Part shown: positions 1 through 9,900 of the stretch, piece after piece | Layout of the letters: every line of letters starts with the position of its first letter | How positions within the stretch are numbered: the first letter of the stretch is position 1 | Source of the DNA: Deltaproteobacteria bacterium | GTDB lineage: Bacteria > Desulfobacterota > DSM-4660 > Desulfatiglandales > HGW-15 | DNA length: 36,780 bases | Reading direction: 5' to 3' | Assembly: GCA_016931115.1 (NCBI GenBank) | Contig: JAFGFM010000143.1 | Coordinates: 1 to 36,780 of the forward strand | Notes under the pieces: generated by a model | Database searches by the model: none | Seen by the model: the letters and a program-made list of their open reading frames with translations, nothing else | What the model was told of the DNA's origin: nothing | Made by a program: the position numbers and the translations under genes

Positions 1-2007
1 GAAGATGAAAAGGTAAAGCAGGCATTAAAGGATAGTGAAGAGAGATTCAGGCTTATATCCGAGACACTGCCTGTGGGTGTATTTGAGGCGGATGAAAATG
101 GGTCGCTTTTATATACCAATACCAGGTGGCAGAATATTTTCAGACTATCTTTAATGGAAAGCCTCACTGTTGACTGGCTTAAATTTTTCCATCATGATGA
201 CAGGGAGAGTTTTTCAAAGGAATGGTCTGAATCTCTGAAGGATGTCACAAGTTACTCAAAGGAGTGCAGGATTGTCATTGACCAGACAGAGACCCGCTGG
301 ATAAATGTAAAGTCTTCGCCTGTGTTTTCTGATAAAGGGGTGAGGTATGTAGGGATCATAGAAGACATAACAGACAGGAAAAAGGCAGAAGAGGAGCTTA
401 GAAAGGCAAAGGAGCTGGCAGAATCAGTTAACCAGGCAAAAAGCATTTTTCTTGCCAACATGAGCCATGAGATAAGGACGCCGATGAATGCGATTATCGG
501 CATGACCGGCCTTCTCCTGGACACCCCCCTTAATGATGAACAGAAGGATTTTGCGGAGATAGTCTCACACAGCGCCCATTCACTTTTAAACCTTATAAAT
601 GACATACTGGATTTTTCAAAGATCGAGGCTGGGAAACTTGAGCTTGAAGATATAGACTTTGACCTCCACACCACTGTCGAAAGCGTTGCGGATATGATGG
701 CCATCAAGGCACATGAAAAAGCAATAGAGTTTTCATGTATAATACATCCTCATGTACCCTCAAAGCTGATAGGTGACCCGGGCAGGCTCAGGCAGGTTCT
801 GACCAATCTTTCAGGTAATGCCATAAAATTTACTGCAAAGGGCGGTGTTACAATAAGGGTATCTGTAACAGAAGAGCAGTTAACATCAGTAGCCCTCCTT
901 GTATCAATTGAAGATACAGGCATCGGTATACCGCAGGAGGGTATAGAGAGGCTCTTCAAATCATTTTCACAGGTGGATGCCTCCACAACGAGAAAATATG
1001 GCGGAACCGGTCTTGGGCTTGCCATATCAAAACAGCTTGTGAAAAAGATGGGTGGTGAAATAGGGGTAAAAAGTGAAATAGACAGGGGTTCACAATTCTG
1101 GTTTACAGCAGTATTTAAAAAACAGCCAGGGGCTGCACCCGAAATAATCATTCCGGGTGAGTCTATAAAACCAAAGAAAATTCTTCTTGTTGATAAAAAC
1201 GATTCAAGCAGGGAGAGCATGAGCACCCACATCTCTTCATGGGGCTGTCAATATGATGAGGCATCTACAGGCGCAGAGGCCATTAAAAAAATGGAGAATG
1301 CTGATAGAGAAAATAGGCCATTCCATATATGTATAATAGCCCAGATGCTTGATGACATGAACGGTGAAGAGCTTGGCAGGATCATCAAATCAAAACCCTG
1401 TCTAAAGGATATATCCCTTATCCTTATTGCCTATTTCGGGCTCAGGGGAGATGCAAACCGTATCAAGGAGATAGGTTTTTCCGCCTACCTGCCAAAGCCG
1501 GTAAAGCATTCACAGCTCTTAAGCTGTCTTGAGGCGGTAATAGAAAACAGGGAGTATGCAAAGAAAGACCCTGAAAAAAAGGTGCTTGTTACAAGACATT
1601 CGCTTCTTGATTCTGAAAAGCACAATATTAAAATACTACTTGCAGAGGATAACCCGGTTAACCAGAAACTGGCACTTAAACTCTTTGAAAAATTCGGATA
1701 CAAGGCAGACCCGGTTAATAATGGTCGCGAGGCCATTGAGGCGCTTAAAAAGAATCCATATGATATTGTGTTCATGGATGTGCAGATGCCTGAAATGGAC
1801 GGATTTGAGGCAACAGGGATCATACGCGACCCCCATTCTGGGGTACTTGACTCTAATATACCCATTATAGCAATGACAGCGCATGCCATGAAGGGTGATG
1901 AACAGAAGTGTATTGACCTAGGCATGAGTGATTATATTTCAAAGCCCATAGAGCCACAGATACTGCTGGAAAAAATAAAACACTGGTCAGGGATGATCAG
2001 AAAATGA
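1..2007 (+). CDS. Hybrid sensor histidine kinase (PAS-HisKA-HATPase-REC-REC), 5' end outside window
   Basis: The reading frame is open from base 1, so the N-terminus lies outside the window; the GTG at 73 is only the first internal start-like codon. Residues below are counted from it. A PAS domain (frame from base 1 to about residue 105) is followed by a HisKA dimerisation helix with the phospho-acceptor His132 in an [10 protein letters not shown] box. An HATPase with N-box (LSGNAIKF), DTGIGIP and GGTGLGL motifs follows, then two receiver domains. The second receiver is intact (LLAEDN, Asp569 in [11 protein letters not shown], Lys in SKPIE). The first has Ala423 where the phospho-acceptor Asp belongs and Lys in place of one acidic-pocket residue, so it is probably a pseudoreceiver. 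The family autophosphorylates and relays phosphate through His and Asp. No output regulator is adjacent and the signal is unknown. Confidence 0.93.
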   Translation, partial: EDEKVKQALKDSEERFRLISETLPVGVFEADENGSLLYTNTRWQNIFRLSLMESLTVDWLKFFHHDDRESFSKEWSESLKDVTSYSKECRIVIDQTETRWINVKSSPVFSDKGVRYVGIIEDITDRKKAEEELRKAKELAESVNQAKSIFLANMSHEIRTPMNAIIGMTGLLLDTPLNDEQKDFAEIVSHSAHSLLNLINDILDFSKIEAGKLELEDIDFDLHTTVESVADMMAIKAHEKAIEFSCIIHPHVPSKLIGDPGRLRQVLTNLSGNAIKFTAKGGVTIRVSVTEEQLTSVALLVSIEDTGIGIPQEGIERLFKSFSQVDASTTRKYGGTGLGLAISKQLVKKMGGEIGVKSEIDRGSQFWFTAVFKKQPGAAPEIIIPGESIKPKKILLVDKNDSSRESMSTHISSWGCQYDEASTGAEAIKKMENADRENRPFHICIIAQMLDDMNGEELGRIIKSKPCLKDISLILIAYFGLRGDANRIKEIGFSAYLPKPVKHSQLLSCLEAVIENREYAKKDPEKKVLVTRHSLLDSEKHNIKILLAEDNPVNQKLALKLFEKFGYKADPVNNGREAIEALKKNPYDIVFMDVQMPEMDGFEATGIIRDPHSGVLDSNIPIIAMTAHAMKGDEQKCIDLGMSDYISKPIEPQILLEKIKHWSGMIRK

Positions 2008-2104
2008 TACTGCTTAAAACGATTTTGTCGTATAGCCCATATCATTAGGATGTTTTTTCAATTAACTTTAAAATCGCGCTAAAGCGCCAAAAGGAGGAGT
2101 AATT

Positions 2105-2635
2105 ATGAAAAGGATAAGATGTGCAGGCGGTATATCAGGGATGATCATTGCGGTTTTAACCCTTCTGGCAGTTTCAAATGCAGCCATTGCAGCTGATAAT
2201 GATCTACTGCGTGAGATTCAGGACAGGGAACAGATTTCAAAGCTGATGTGGGATTACGCAAGGGCGCTTGATACTGGTAATGTGGATGCATTTGTCGCCC
2301 TGTTCACAGAGGACGGGCAGTTTGGCCGCGGAGAAAAGGCAGTCAAGGGGAAAAAGGCCCTGCTTGAAATGATGGGGGCGTTCCGGAAGAGCCCTACAGC
2401 AGGTCAGGGAAATACACCTAAGACCGGCGCTATGTATCATATGACCGCTAACCACTATATTGAATTTAAAGACCGGGATCATGCAATTTTTAATGGATAC
2501 TGGATCGCCTTTGTGGCCGGAAGCGGCCAGAATACACAGCCAACAATTGTAGGTGTTGGCCGTGAGGTCAATGAGGTTGTGCGGATAAATGGGAAATGGT
2601 TTATCAAGGTCAGGGATATAATGCCGCAGGATTAG
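2105..2635 (+). CDS. Exported SnoaL/NTF2-like protein
   Basis: The 176-residue product starts with a Sec signal (GGISGMIIAVLTLLAVSNAAIAAD, cleavage probably after AIA). The rest reads as an NTF2-like alpha+beta barrel of the SnoaL_4 type: an N-terminal EIQDREQISKLMWDYARALDTGNVDAFVALFTEDG segment, then HMTANHYIEF, an IFNGYWIAFV strand and a terminal WFIKVRDI strand. The fold binds small hydrophobic ligands or serves as a cone-shaped enzyme scaffold; the substrate here is unknown. The start is set by a strong Shine-Dalgarno (aaggaggag) 6 nt upstream. It appears monocistronic, since a strong hairpin terminator follows at 2654. The fold assignment is good; a biochemical role cannot be given. Confidence 0.85.
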   Translation: MKRIRCAGGISGMIIAVLTLLAVSNAAIAADNDLLREIQDREQISKLMWDYARALDTGNVDAFVALFTEDGQFGRGEKAVKGKKALLEMMGAFRKSPTAGQGNTPKTGAMYHMTANHYIEFKDRDHAIFNGYWIAFVAGSGQNTQPTIVGVGREVNEVVRINGKWFIKVRDIMPQD

Positions 2636-2653
2636 TAATAAAAAATAGATACT

Positions 2654-2688
2654 GCCGGTCTAATTACAATTAGACCGGCGAGTTTTTT
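2654..2688 (+). terminator. Rho-independent terminator after the SnoaL-like gene
   Basis: A perfect 12-bp inverted repeat (gccggtctaatt / aattagaccggc) with 2 nt between the arms is followed within 3 nt by six T residues. It lies 18 nt after the stop codon of the SnoaL-like gene and insulates it from the operon that begins at 2916. Confidence 0.9.
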
Positions 2689-2821
2689 AACCTCAGTTTA
2701 TTTCAAGTCTATCATAAGAATCCAGAAAAAGGGTTTGGTGTTTTTTAGTATTGGTGAAAAAGTTAAATCCAAAAATGTGAAAACAATAAAGAACCAGGGA
2801 ATATGGCGAATAGATTTTATA

Positions 2822-2850
2822 TTGACTTACATTAGTTTGCTCCATATAAT
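2822..2850 (+). promoter_or_regulatory. Sigma70-type promoter of the transglutaminase-like/VWA operon
   Basis: TTGACT (2822-2827), a 17-nt spacer and a perfect TATAAT (2845-2850). Transcription would start near 2857, leaving a leader of about 60 nt before the start codon at 2916, with an aaggag Shine-Dalgarno at 2899-2904. Confidence 0.75.
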
Positions 2851-2915
2851 TTCCTTCATTAAACAAGGTAATGCCTGTCAACCCGGCTCAATATTAATAA
2901 GGAGTGGATGTTGTC

Positions 2916-5180
2916 ATGTTTTATACCTTATCCCTCACTTGTCACCTCTTAAAAAAAAACCGGTTAAACCCATTAACTTTCCCTGAATACTGTGCTTTTG
3001 GCAACACCTGGCGTAATGTAATTTTCATCCTGCTTTTATGCTCAATTTTTACTTTTTATCCACTTCTGGTCATGGCCGCTGATACAGATCCTGCAATAGC
3101 GGCTGTTATTGCTTCTGCCGGAAAATCACCGGAAGCCCTGGTTAAATATGTGAATAGCCGCACCCTTCCGGCCCTGAACCGCCGCATACTGCGCAGCCCT
3201 GCGCAGGTACTGAAGGATGGCAGGGGCAACAGTATCGAACGATCGCGGCTCCTGGCAGCCCTTCTTGATGCAGCCGGTCACCCTGTACGTTTCCGGTGCG
3301 CTGACCTGGATGATGAATCTGCATCAACCCTGATAAAATCTGCCATGCCTGCATCTCCACCCGCAAAATCATGGCCGGAGGATGTGCCTCTGTCAGAACC
3401 TTTAACAGAACCTGCCCTGCTTGATGCAGTTCGCCGCCATACCTGGGTGCAGGTGCTTACTGAAGGTCAATGGCAGGACATTGATCCTTCATTTACAGCA
3501 GCTAAACCGGCCGCTTTTGATTCAGACGAGCGTGTAACCTTTTACAGGTTCTCTCAGACAAGGCTGCCACAGGTGGAATTGACCATTGAGGGAGACAGGA
3601 GCAAGAGACCTGGCGAGTTCGAGGAGCTGCTATGGTGGGATGGTGTGCTTGAATCTATTTCAAATCAACCGCTCTATATCCGGATTTACCCTCGAATCAC
3701 CATTGGAGGAAAGGGAGAGGAGGAAGGGCTCGATCCGGCCCGGCGCCTTGTAGATCCCCTGGCCGGGGGGCAGCCCGAAGAGGAAGAGACAACCCATGAA
3801 CCAGTCACAACGTGGAGGGCAGAGATACTCTCAAATAACGGCATTTTAAAGAACGCTGATATCCCTGCTGCTGGCCCAAATGATGATGGTACACTATTAT
3901 CTCTCCGCCTGCGGTCAAGGATATTTTTTAATGAGGAGGATATTATTGAAGATCTGAGGCCTGTTTCTGCTGCCGATTCTCAAGGCCATCTTCCCATTTT
4001 TCAGCGTCATGCCCTCCTATATTCGACCTCTCTTATTAATCCTCAAGAACTGAAGAACCGGCTATCTGTCTATGCACCGGAGCGTCGTGAAAAAGCCCAT
4101 GCCGATATAGAGCGATTAAGGAAAGAGCTCAAACAGGAGGCCTCAAACAAGGAAACCCTTCTGCAAGCCTCTCTATCATCTGAAGAGCTCCTTGGCATTT
4201 ACAGTGGTCACTTTATTAATCTGGCATATCTGGCCCTTGTTGATCCTATAACAGAAGAGCTTGCAGAGCGTCTTGGTATTTATTCCTATCTTGAAGAACC
4301 CCGGCTTATCATCAACAGCCTTTATAAAGGTAAAAACGGCCATGAAGAGGTAAGCCTTGATCTGCGGCGTGATAAAACAGGTGCTATCGGGCTCTCCGGT
4401 CAGCCTCAACGCATTACTGAGAGTTTTCAGTTCAGTCGGGGCGTGATCAGCTCTGTCCTTGAGGGAAGGCTTATCACCCTTGCAACAGGCAGGCCCGCTC
4501 TCACCACAGCTACGCTGATGAAACTTGCATCACAAGCGAAGATCCAAACGCGTCTCTATTCAATGCATGAACATGAATACCTGGATGAACTGCCACTTCC
4601 AGACAATGTTCGAACAATGCTCAATGAAACACTTGAATCTGGACATGTGGTGATGCTCCCTTTAAGGCCAGTCAATTTTGAGGATATACCCCGCTGGGGC
4701 TGGTGGCAGATAAACCCCCTTACCCGCCATACCATTGGTGTGCTTGATAGCGGCCTGCATCAGGCGGTAATTGAGCGTACCCTTATTGAAACCAAAGGGG
4801 TGCTCAGCAACGAAATGGCCACAGTAATCGGCGCCATAAGCGGTGCTGTTGACACCCAGTTTGCCATAAGTACTATGGTGCTCAAGCATGGCGAACTGAC
4901 CGCCGAGGCGATCCAGGAGGCCAAGGCTTACATGTCCGGTATCGGCGAGGCGCTGTGCCGGGAAGTAAATGTGGAGGCCAAGGTGGGAGGCTCCAAAACA
5001 CTCGCATCAGCATCTATAGAGATGGAAGGGTGTTTCCGTTATGAAGAATCACTTGAAGTCAGCGCCGAGGCAGGAGGTTCAGTGACCCTGATGGACAAGG
5101 GGTGGTGCGAGGCGTTTCAGCGCGGCTTTACATGTGCCTCCATGACAATACTCAACGCATATGCATCACAACAGGATTAA
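2916..5180 (+). CDS. Exported transglutaminase-like superfamily protein, predicted catalytic Cys absent
   Basis: I use ATG 2916 (754 residues), 11 nt after aaggag; an in-frame GTG at 2904 overlaps that Shine-Dalgarno. An unusually long N-terminal stretch precedes the hydrophobic export segment (VIFILLLCSIFTFYPLLVMAA, ending near residue 56). Residues about 60-200 resemble bacterial transglutaminase-like domains: GNSIERSRLLAALLDAAGHPVRF, then HTWVQV (His175) and DIDPSF (Asp190). The GNC motif that normally carries the nucleophile reads GNS (Ser106), so the Cys-His-Asp triad looks incomplete. The long C-terminal part (about residues 210-754) is of unknown fold and rich in acidic and Arg residues. 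It is the first gene of a four-gene exported operon, 42 nt before the next. Possible roles are an inactive binding domain or a Ser variant; neither is established. Confidence 0.75.
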   Translation: MFYTLSLTCHLLKKNRLNPLTFPEYCAFGNTWRNVIFILLLCSIFTFYPLLVMAADTDPAIAAVIASAGKSPEALVKYVNSRTLPALNRRILRSPAQVLKDGRGNSIERSRLLAALLDAAGHPVRFRCADLDDESASTLIKSAMPASPPAKSWPEDVPLSEPLTEPALLDAVRRHTWVQVLTEGQWQDIDPSFTAAKPAAFDSDERVTFYRFSQTRLPQVELTIEGDRSKRPGEFEELLWWDGVLESISNQPLYIRIYPRITIGGKGEEEGLDPARRLVDPLAGGQPEEEETTHEPVTTWRAEILSNNGILKNADIPAAGPNDDGTLLSLRLRSRIFFNEEDIIEDLRPVSAADSQGHLPIFQRHALLYSTSLINPQELKNRLSVYAPERREKAHADIERLRKELKQEASNKETLLQASLSSEELLGIYSGHFINLAYLALVDPITEELAERLGIYSYLEEPRLIINSLYKGKNGHEEVSLDLRRDKTGAIGLSGQPQRITESFQFSRGVISSVLEGRLITLATGRPALTTATLMKLASQAKIQTRLYSMHEHEYLDELPLPDNVRTMLNETLESGHVVMLPLRPVNFEDIPRWGWWQINPLTRHTIGVLDSGLHQAVIERTLIETKGVLSNEMATVIGAISGAVDTQFAISTMVLKHGELTAEAIQEAKAYMSGIGEALCREVNVEAKVGGSKTLASASIEMEGCFRYEESLEVSAEAGGSVTLMDKGWCEAFQRGFTCASMTILNAYASQQD

Positions 5181-5222
5181 ATATATTTTAAATCTGTAAA
5201 CATGAAAAAGGAGGATACACAC

Positions 5223-5999
5223 ATGAATAAAAGGCTATTTTCTATATTCTTTATTTTTGTTTTTTTTCTTTTAACCCAGACAATTGCATTGGCTGATACC
5301 TATATGAAGCAGGTAAAGAGCTCTGATGCATATACCGTGATGGGCCAGACCATACCGGAAAAGACGGAAACCACTGAGACATGGATAGGTGAAAAGGCCA
5401 GCCGGGTTAATCTGCCCGACGGGACATCCACCCTGTTGGTGTTTGCTGAACAAAAGGCTTATGCCCTTAAACATGCTGACCGCACCTATGCGGAGATGCC
5501 CATGAGTATGGATCAAATGATGGATGAGGTAGAAGAGGATATTGATACTGAAGATGAGGAGGATATGGCAGCCTCAAGGGCAATGAGAGATATGGCAGGG
5601 GGCATGATGTCACAGATCAAGATCAGTGTGAGAGATACCGGTGAAAAGGGTAAAACCGGTAAATGGAATGCCCGGAAATACGAGATGATCACCGAGATGG
5701 GTTCCATGGGAAAAAGTGTAGATGAGGTATGGGCAACCGAGGAGCTTAAGGTCGACATGAAAAGCTACTGGAAGGCCAGAAGCATCATGCAGGCACAGCA
5801 GCCCGGGTTTGATAAAATAATGAAGGAGATGGAAAAAATCAAAGGGGTTATTGTCAAGACCATTAGCCGTGCAACAGCCATGGGGACAGAGATAAAAACT
5901 ACAGAAGAGCTTGTTGATTTTTCCAGTAAGCCAGCCCCTGCAGATACCTTTAAGATTCCTTCAGATTACAAAAAGGTCTCCTTTGTTGGCAGGTATTAA
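5223..5999 (+). CDS. Exported DUF4412-like protein
   Basis: Start ATG 5223 is chosen over an in-frame ATG at 5202 because an aaggagg Shine-Dalgarno lies between them and the signal peptide (LFSIFFIFVFFLLTQTIALAD) follows directly. The mature part of about 230 residues begins DTYMKQVKSSDAYTVMGQTIPEKTETTETWIG. It contains LLVFAEQKAYALKHADRTYAEM and a Met/Asp/Glu-rich linker, and ends with an ADTFKIPSDYKKVSF tail, the arrangement seen in DUF4412 proteins. These are periplasmic or outer-membrane-associated, beta-rich proteins of unknown function, perhaps lipoprotein-carrier-like. It sits second in the operon and ends 4 nt before the next start. Confidence 0.8.
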   Translation: MNKRLFSIFFIFVFFLLTQTIALADTYMKQVKSSDAYTVMGQTIPEKTETTETWIGEKASRVNLPDGTSTLLVFAEQKAYALKHADRTYAEMPMSMDQMMDEVEEDIDTEDEEDMAASRAMRDMAGGMMSQIKISVRDTGEKGKTGKWNARKYEMITEMGSMGKSVDEVWATEELKVDMKSYWKARSIMQAQQPGFDKIMKEMEKIKGVIVKTISRATAMGTEIKTTEELVDFSSKPAPADTFKIPSDYKKVSFVGRY

Positions 6000-6003
6000 A
6001 AAT

Positions 6004-6930
6004 ATGCGGCACCTGGCTTTCATAATCGCCTCATGGCTGATAATTGTCCTGATTACCGGGGGCCAGGAGGGTAAAACCAGATGGTTGAATGCACAGGGTA
6101 ATAACCAGCAGGTTGAGTTGACGGTGTTCGATGTCACCCTTGCGCCTCTCCCTGACAAACCTGACCAGATTGAGGTTATAGTCTCCACGGCCTGGCGCAA
6201 TCTGGAGCAGCCTCATGTCATGGATGATATCGAATGGAAGACCACCGGCATGGGAAGCCTGGCAGGTTTTGGCAGATCAAGAAGGCCCACTGGAAGGGAG
6301 GCGGTTCAGCATACAGCCTATCTGGTGCCCCGTATAGGTGATCATGTATATCTGGTCTATGGGGTCGGGGGCATCGCACGCCTTGAAGACGATGAAGAGA
6401 TCAGTCTTCCGCGTCATAACGACGAGGTCGAATGGATATGCCGATTTGAGATTGATAAATCAAAAACCGATGCTTTGCAGCTCGTATTTCTGGATTTCGA
6501 TAACGGCCACATCCATATTCCCCTTACATCAAAGGTGCCATCTCGACAGGGGGCTGCCCCTGCCGCAGAGGCAGCCAATGAATATATACGTGCCAGGCTT
6601 TACAGCTGCTGCCGGACCGGACAATATACAGAAATAGAGCTGGGGTTGATCAGCACCTATTCCGGAAACATGGTAGAGCTTTCTATTCTTGAAGTTGTCC
6701 GGGTTTTGACTGAAGATGGTTCACCTGCCAGTATTGAAAAGATCGCCCCAAAGCTCTGGGAAGAGGAGAGCATGCGAATCCTCCCAGAATGGGAAGAACG
6801 CGGAAGCCTGCGCTTTGGACGCATGGTAAAATGCGGTAAAGGGCGTCTTGAAATCGCACTGCCCGGTCTTGAACCTCTGTTGTTGGCTCTGCCCCCGGAC
6901 AAGACCAAACCATCACCCCAATCAGAATGA
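6004..6930 (+). CDS. Exported protein of unknown function, third gene of the VWA operon
   Basis: I do not recognise this family. The open frame extends upstream into the DUF4412-like gene, but ATG 6004 starts a hydrophobic export segment (MRHLAFIIASWLIIVLITGG) just after that gene's stop, giving 308 residues. Mature sequence appears to be beta-rich: VELTVFDVTLAPLPDKPDQIEVIVS, then DALQLVFLDFDNGHIHIPL, and a C-terminal RMVKCGKGRLEIALPGL. Four Cys residues are present, one pair as YSCCRT. The context predicts it acts outside the cytoplasm together with the transglutaminase-like and VWA proteins. Its stop overlaps a possible ATG (6927) of the next gene, consistent with translational coupling. 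Confidence 0.7.
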   Translation: MRHLAFIIASWLIIVLITGGQEGKTRWLNAQGNNQQVELTVFDVTLAPLPDKPDQIEVIVSTAWRNLEQPHVMDDIEWKTTGMGSLAGFGRSRRPTGREAVQHTAYLVPRIGDHVYLVYGVGGIARLEDDEEISLPRHNDEVEWICRFEIDKSKTDALQLVFLDFDNGHIHIPLTSKVPSRQGAAPAAEAANEYIRARLYSCCRTGQYTEIELGLISTYSGNMVELSILEVVRVLTEDGSPASIEKIAPKLWEEESMRILPEWEERGSLRFGRMVKCGKGRLEIALPGLEPLLLALPPDKTKPSPQSE

Positions 6931-6944
6931 GAAAGGGCTTACCA

Positions 6945-9900
6945 ATGAAAAACTTATTACGCGGGTATGTACTGGTGATTGTCTGTATATGGGGTTGGAC
7001 AGCCCAGGGTGCTGGAATGGCTGAGCCTGTTATGGATCCGCGTTCCCGTGCTGAAGCGGTAATCTGGAGCAATGGTCTGACAGAGATAACCAGCGCATTC
7101 GCACCTGATGATATTGTATCAAGTGGTCTTATTGCCGGGGAAGCTGGCGATTTCCGCGCTGAAATAACACTGAATATTGGCGGCACCTACAGCTCAACCT
7201 CAGGCATACTGTTTGGTTATATCAATGAAAAAGATTTGTGGCTTGCTGGCTTTAACCCTCAAGAAGCCCGTTTTGAAATCCTGCGCCAGACCGGAGAAGA
7301 TGTAGAAATGCTGGCCTCTATAGAGGCTGAGGTAAAAATTGGGGAGAGATTGCTCTTTGAGGTTATAGTTGCCGGAAAAAGGGTAAGCCTTGTACAAAAT
7401 AAAAAAGAACAGCTATCCTTTGAAAACAATAGCCCCATATCAGGCCAGGCTGGGATCGGTTCAATTCGCATCACAGATTTTGAAGTGATCTTTGAGTCAG
7501 TTCAATTTATGAAACCCGATAACTCGCCCCTGTTTATGTTTGATCCTGTGAAACCTTCATGGAAACCTTTCAGGGTTGCCAATCTGACCGAGGGGAAAGG
7601 CGAATGGGACTCTGTCCGAATTTTGCTGCCAGACCCGCAGAGCTCCCCAAAAGGTCCCTTTACTGCCCTGTTGCTAGATGCTAACCCGGTAGGGAAAAGT
7701 TACCGGAGGGAGACCCGAATCCTTACAGGTGCCAAGTTCAGTGGCCTTGGGATGACCGGTCTTGTATTTGGTTTTCGCAATGCAACCCATTACAACCTTC
7801 TCGGGTATAAACCGGAACAAGGCCGCGTTGAGATATGGCACCGATCGGAATCCGGTTTAGAACCTGTGTCAGCAGCAGTCTTTGATACAGAAGAAGAATG
7901 GATCATCCTTTCTATTGAGGCCTCTGGGGATCGTATACGTGTTTTTGCGGATGAACACCCACTTATGGATCTGCGTGATGAACGATTTAAAGGTGATCGC
8001 TCCGGCCTTGCCAGTTATGGTAATGGATTGAAAGGTGCTGTCTGGCATGGTTATACCCTTTCAACAGGAGGTGATCCCCTGCCCCCAAAACTCCAGGATG
8101 ATCTTTTGGCTTATGAATTGGGCACCCGTGCATTACTTCTTGAACCAGCAGATTTTGAAGAGTGGGAGTCCCTTGTTGATCACTCAATCTTAAACCAGGG
8201 ACTCGGTGCATCTTTTTCACTGGCTGAGGCGCGCACTCCTGTAAGTGCGGTTTTTGCCTTTGCCTATCAGCGCCTGGCAAGGATCGAACAGCTTGAGATA
8301 CGCCTGGATGGCCCTGAAGAGATCGGGCCAGTACGTTTTCTGTCATCAATGGAAACCCCCCTTACCGGATTCAGTGAACTCGCGGTAATGAAACCGGTCA
8401 AAGGAGATAAGGAGATTTTAAATATTGACCCGGTAAAGGCCAAGTACCTTCGCATTGAAATCCCCCAGGCAGGTCAAAAAGAGGGGCAGATAGCAGAGAT
8501 TTTTGTAAGAGGATCTTTTCTGGAAAAGGCGGTTCCAGGGCAACCTGCAGTAACATCTCTTGCAGCAGGCAAGGTTTCGCCTGACCGTGAAGAACGTGAA
8601 GTAAATGATACCCCTGAACAGGGCATGCGTCTCACCCCTGACATATGGATAGGGGGTAAGACCGGGTTCGGTGATGTTGACCATTACCGCCTGAACCTGC
8701 CACCACAGGGTGGCCTTGTGAGGCTTTTTGGCCGTAATACCGGGACAATGCCAGCCAGTTATGTACTGCTCAATACAGATGGCAAGGAGGTTAAGCCTGC
8801 AAGTATAGAGCAGACAAAAGAAGCATGGAGCGCTTCCTATAATCTTGGCGGAGGGGTCTTTATACTTCGCGTCATGGGTGACCCCCTTTCATTGACAGTA
8901 CTCTTTGATGACAGCGGCAGCATGGGAGATGCGAGGGATGCCCTTCCCCAGTTATTATTGAAGATCGCCGATAGGGTGGGCCCTGGTCTTCGGATAAAAC
9001 TGATGAAATATGCGGCAACGCCGGTGGAGATTTTTGATTTTATAGAGGACCAAAAGGTGTTAAGAGAGGCGGCCTTAAGAGAGGTCACTGCTGAAGGTGG
9101 CACTGAAACCCTTATAGGGCTTACCGGAGGATTGGAGAGTCTTCAGAATGTCACCGGTAACAGGGCGCTTCTGGTGGCCCTTGATGGTATTGATGGTTTC
9201 GCTGATGAAAATGGCTATATGGATTTTATCAAGGCAGCAGTGACATCCAAAATTCCCATGTACATCATTGGTATCAGTGAGGAGGAAGATTGGGATAATG
9301 AAGACCGGGTGCTTGATTTAAGCGATCGCAACCTCCTTAGCGAACTGGCATGGGTAACAAATGGTCGATTCTTTATTAACCCAGACCTTAACGCATTTGA
9401 GAAGTGTGTTACAGAGGTGCTTAATGCCCTGTCCGGCGCAGTCCCATATCAGGTGCGGGCCGAATATATTGAAGCAGATCTGCCGCCTGAACCACAGGGG
9501 CCGGGAAGCCTTGAGGTGCACCTTTCACCTGGCATTGATAAGGAACAGGTGCGTACTATCGAGATAATCCTTGATGCCTCCAATTCCATGTGGGGGCAGA
9601 TCAATGGAAAGGCAAAGATCGAGATCGCCCGCCAGGTGCTCAGCACACTGATTGAAACCATACCGGACGGATTTCATATGGGGTTACGCATCTATGGTCA
9701 CCGCTGGCCCATAAATGACACAAAGGCATGCAGCGATTCCGAACTGGTAATCCCAATCGGTGCGCCTGACCGGGCCGCCTTGCTGAATACTGTCAAAGGT
9801 ATTTCTCCTAAAGGACGCACCCCTCTAGTCCATTCCCTGCTTCAGACACCACAGGACTTTAAGGGGCACCCGGCCGGAACTGTGATCCTGATTAGTGACG

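Noticed and set aside
252-707. Long minus-strand open frames inside the histidine kinase gene (also 750-1232 and 1485-1925)
   Set aside because: Ser/Arg-rich translations antisense to a gene with clear domain motifs; no start signals. They are shadows of the kinase.
2735-2986. 83-codon plus-strand frame before the transglutaminase-like gene
   Set aside because: It spans the promoter at 2822-2850 and the start of the next gene and has no ribosome-binding site.
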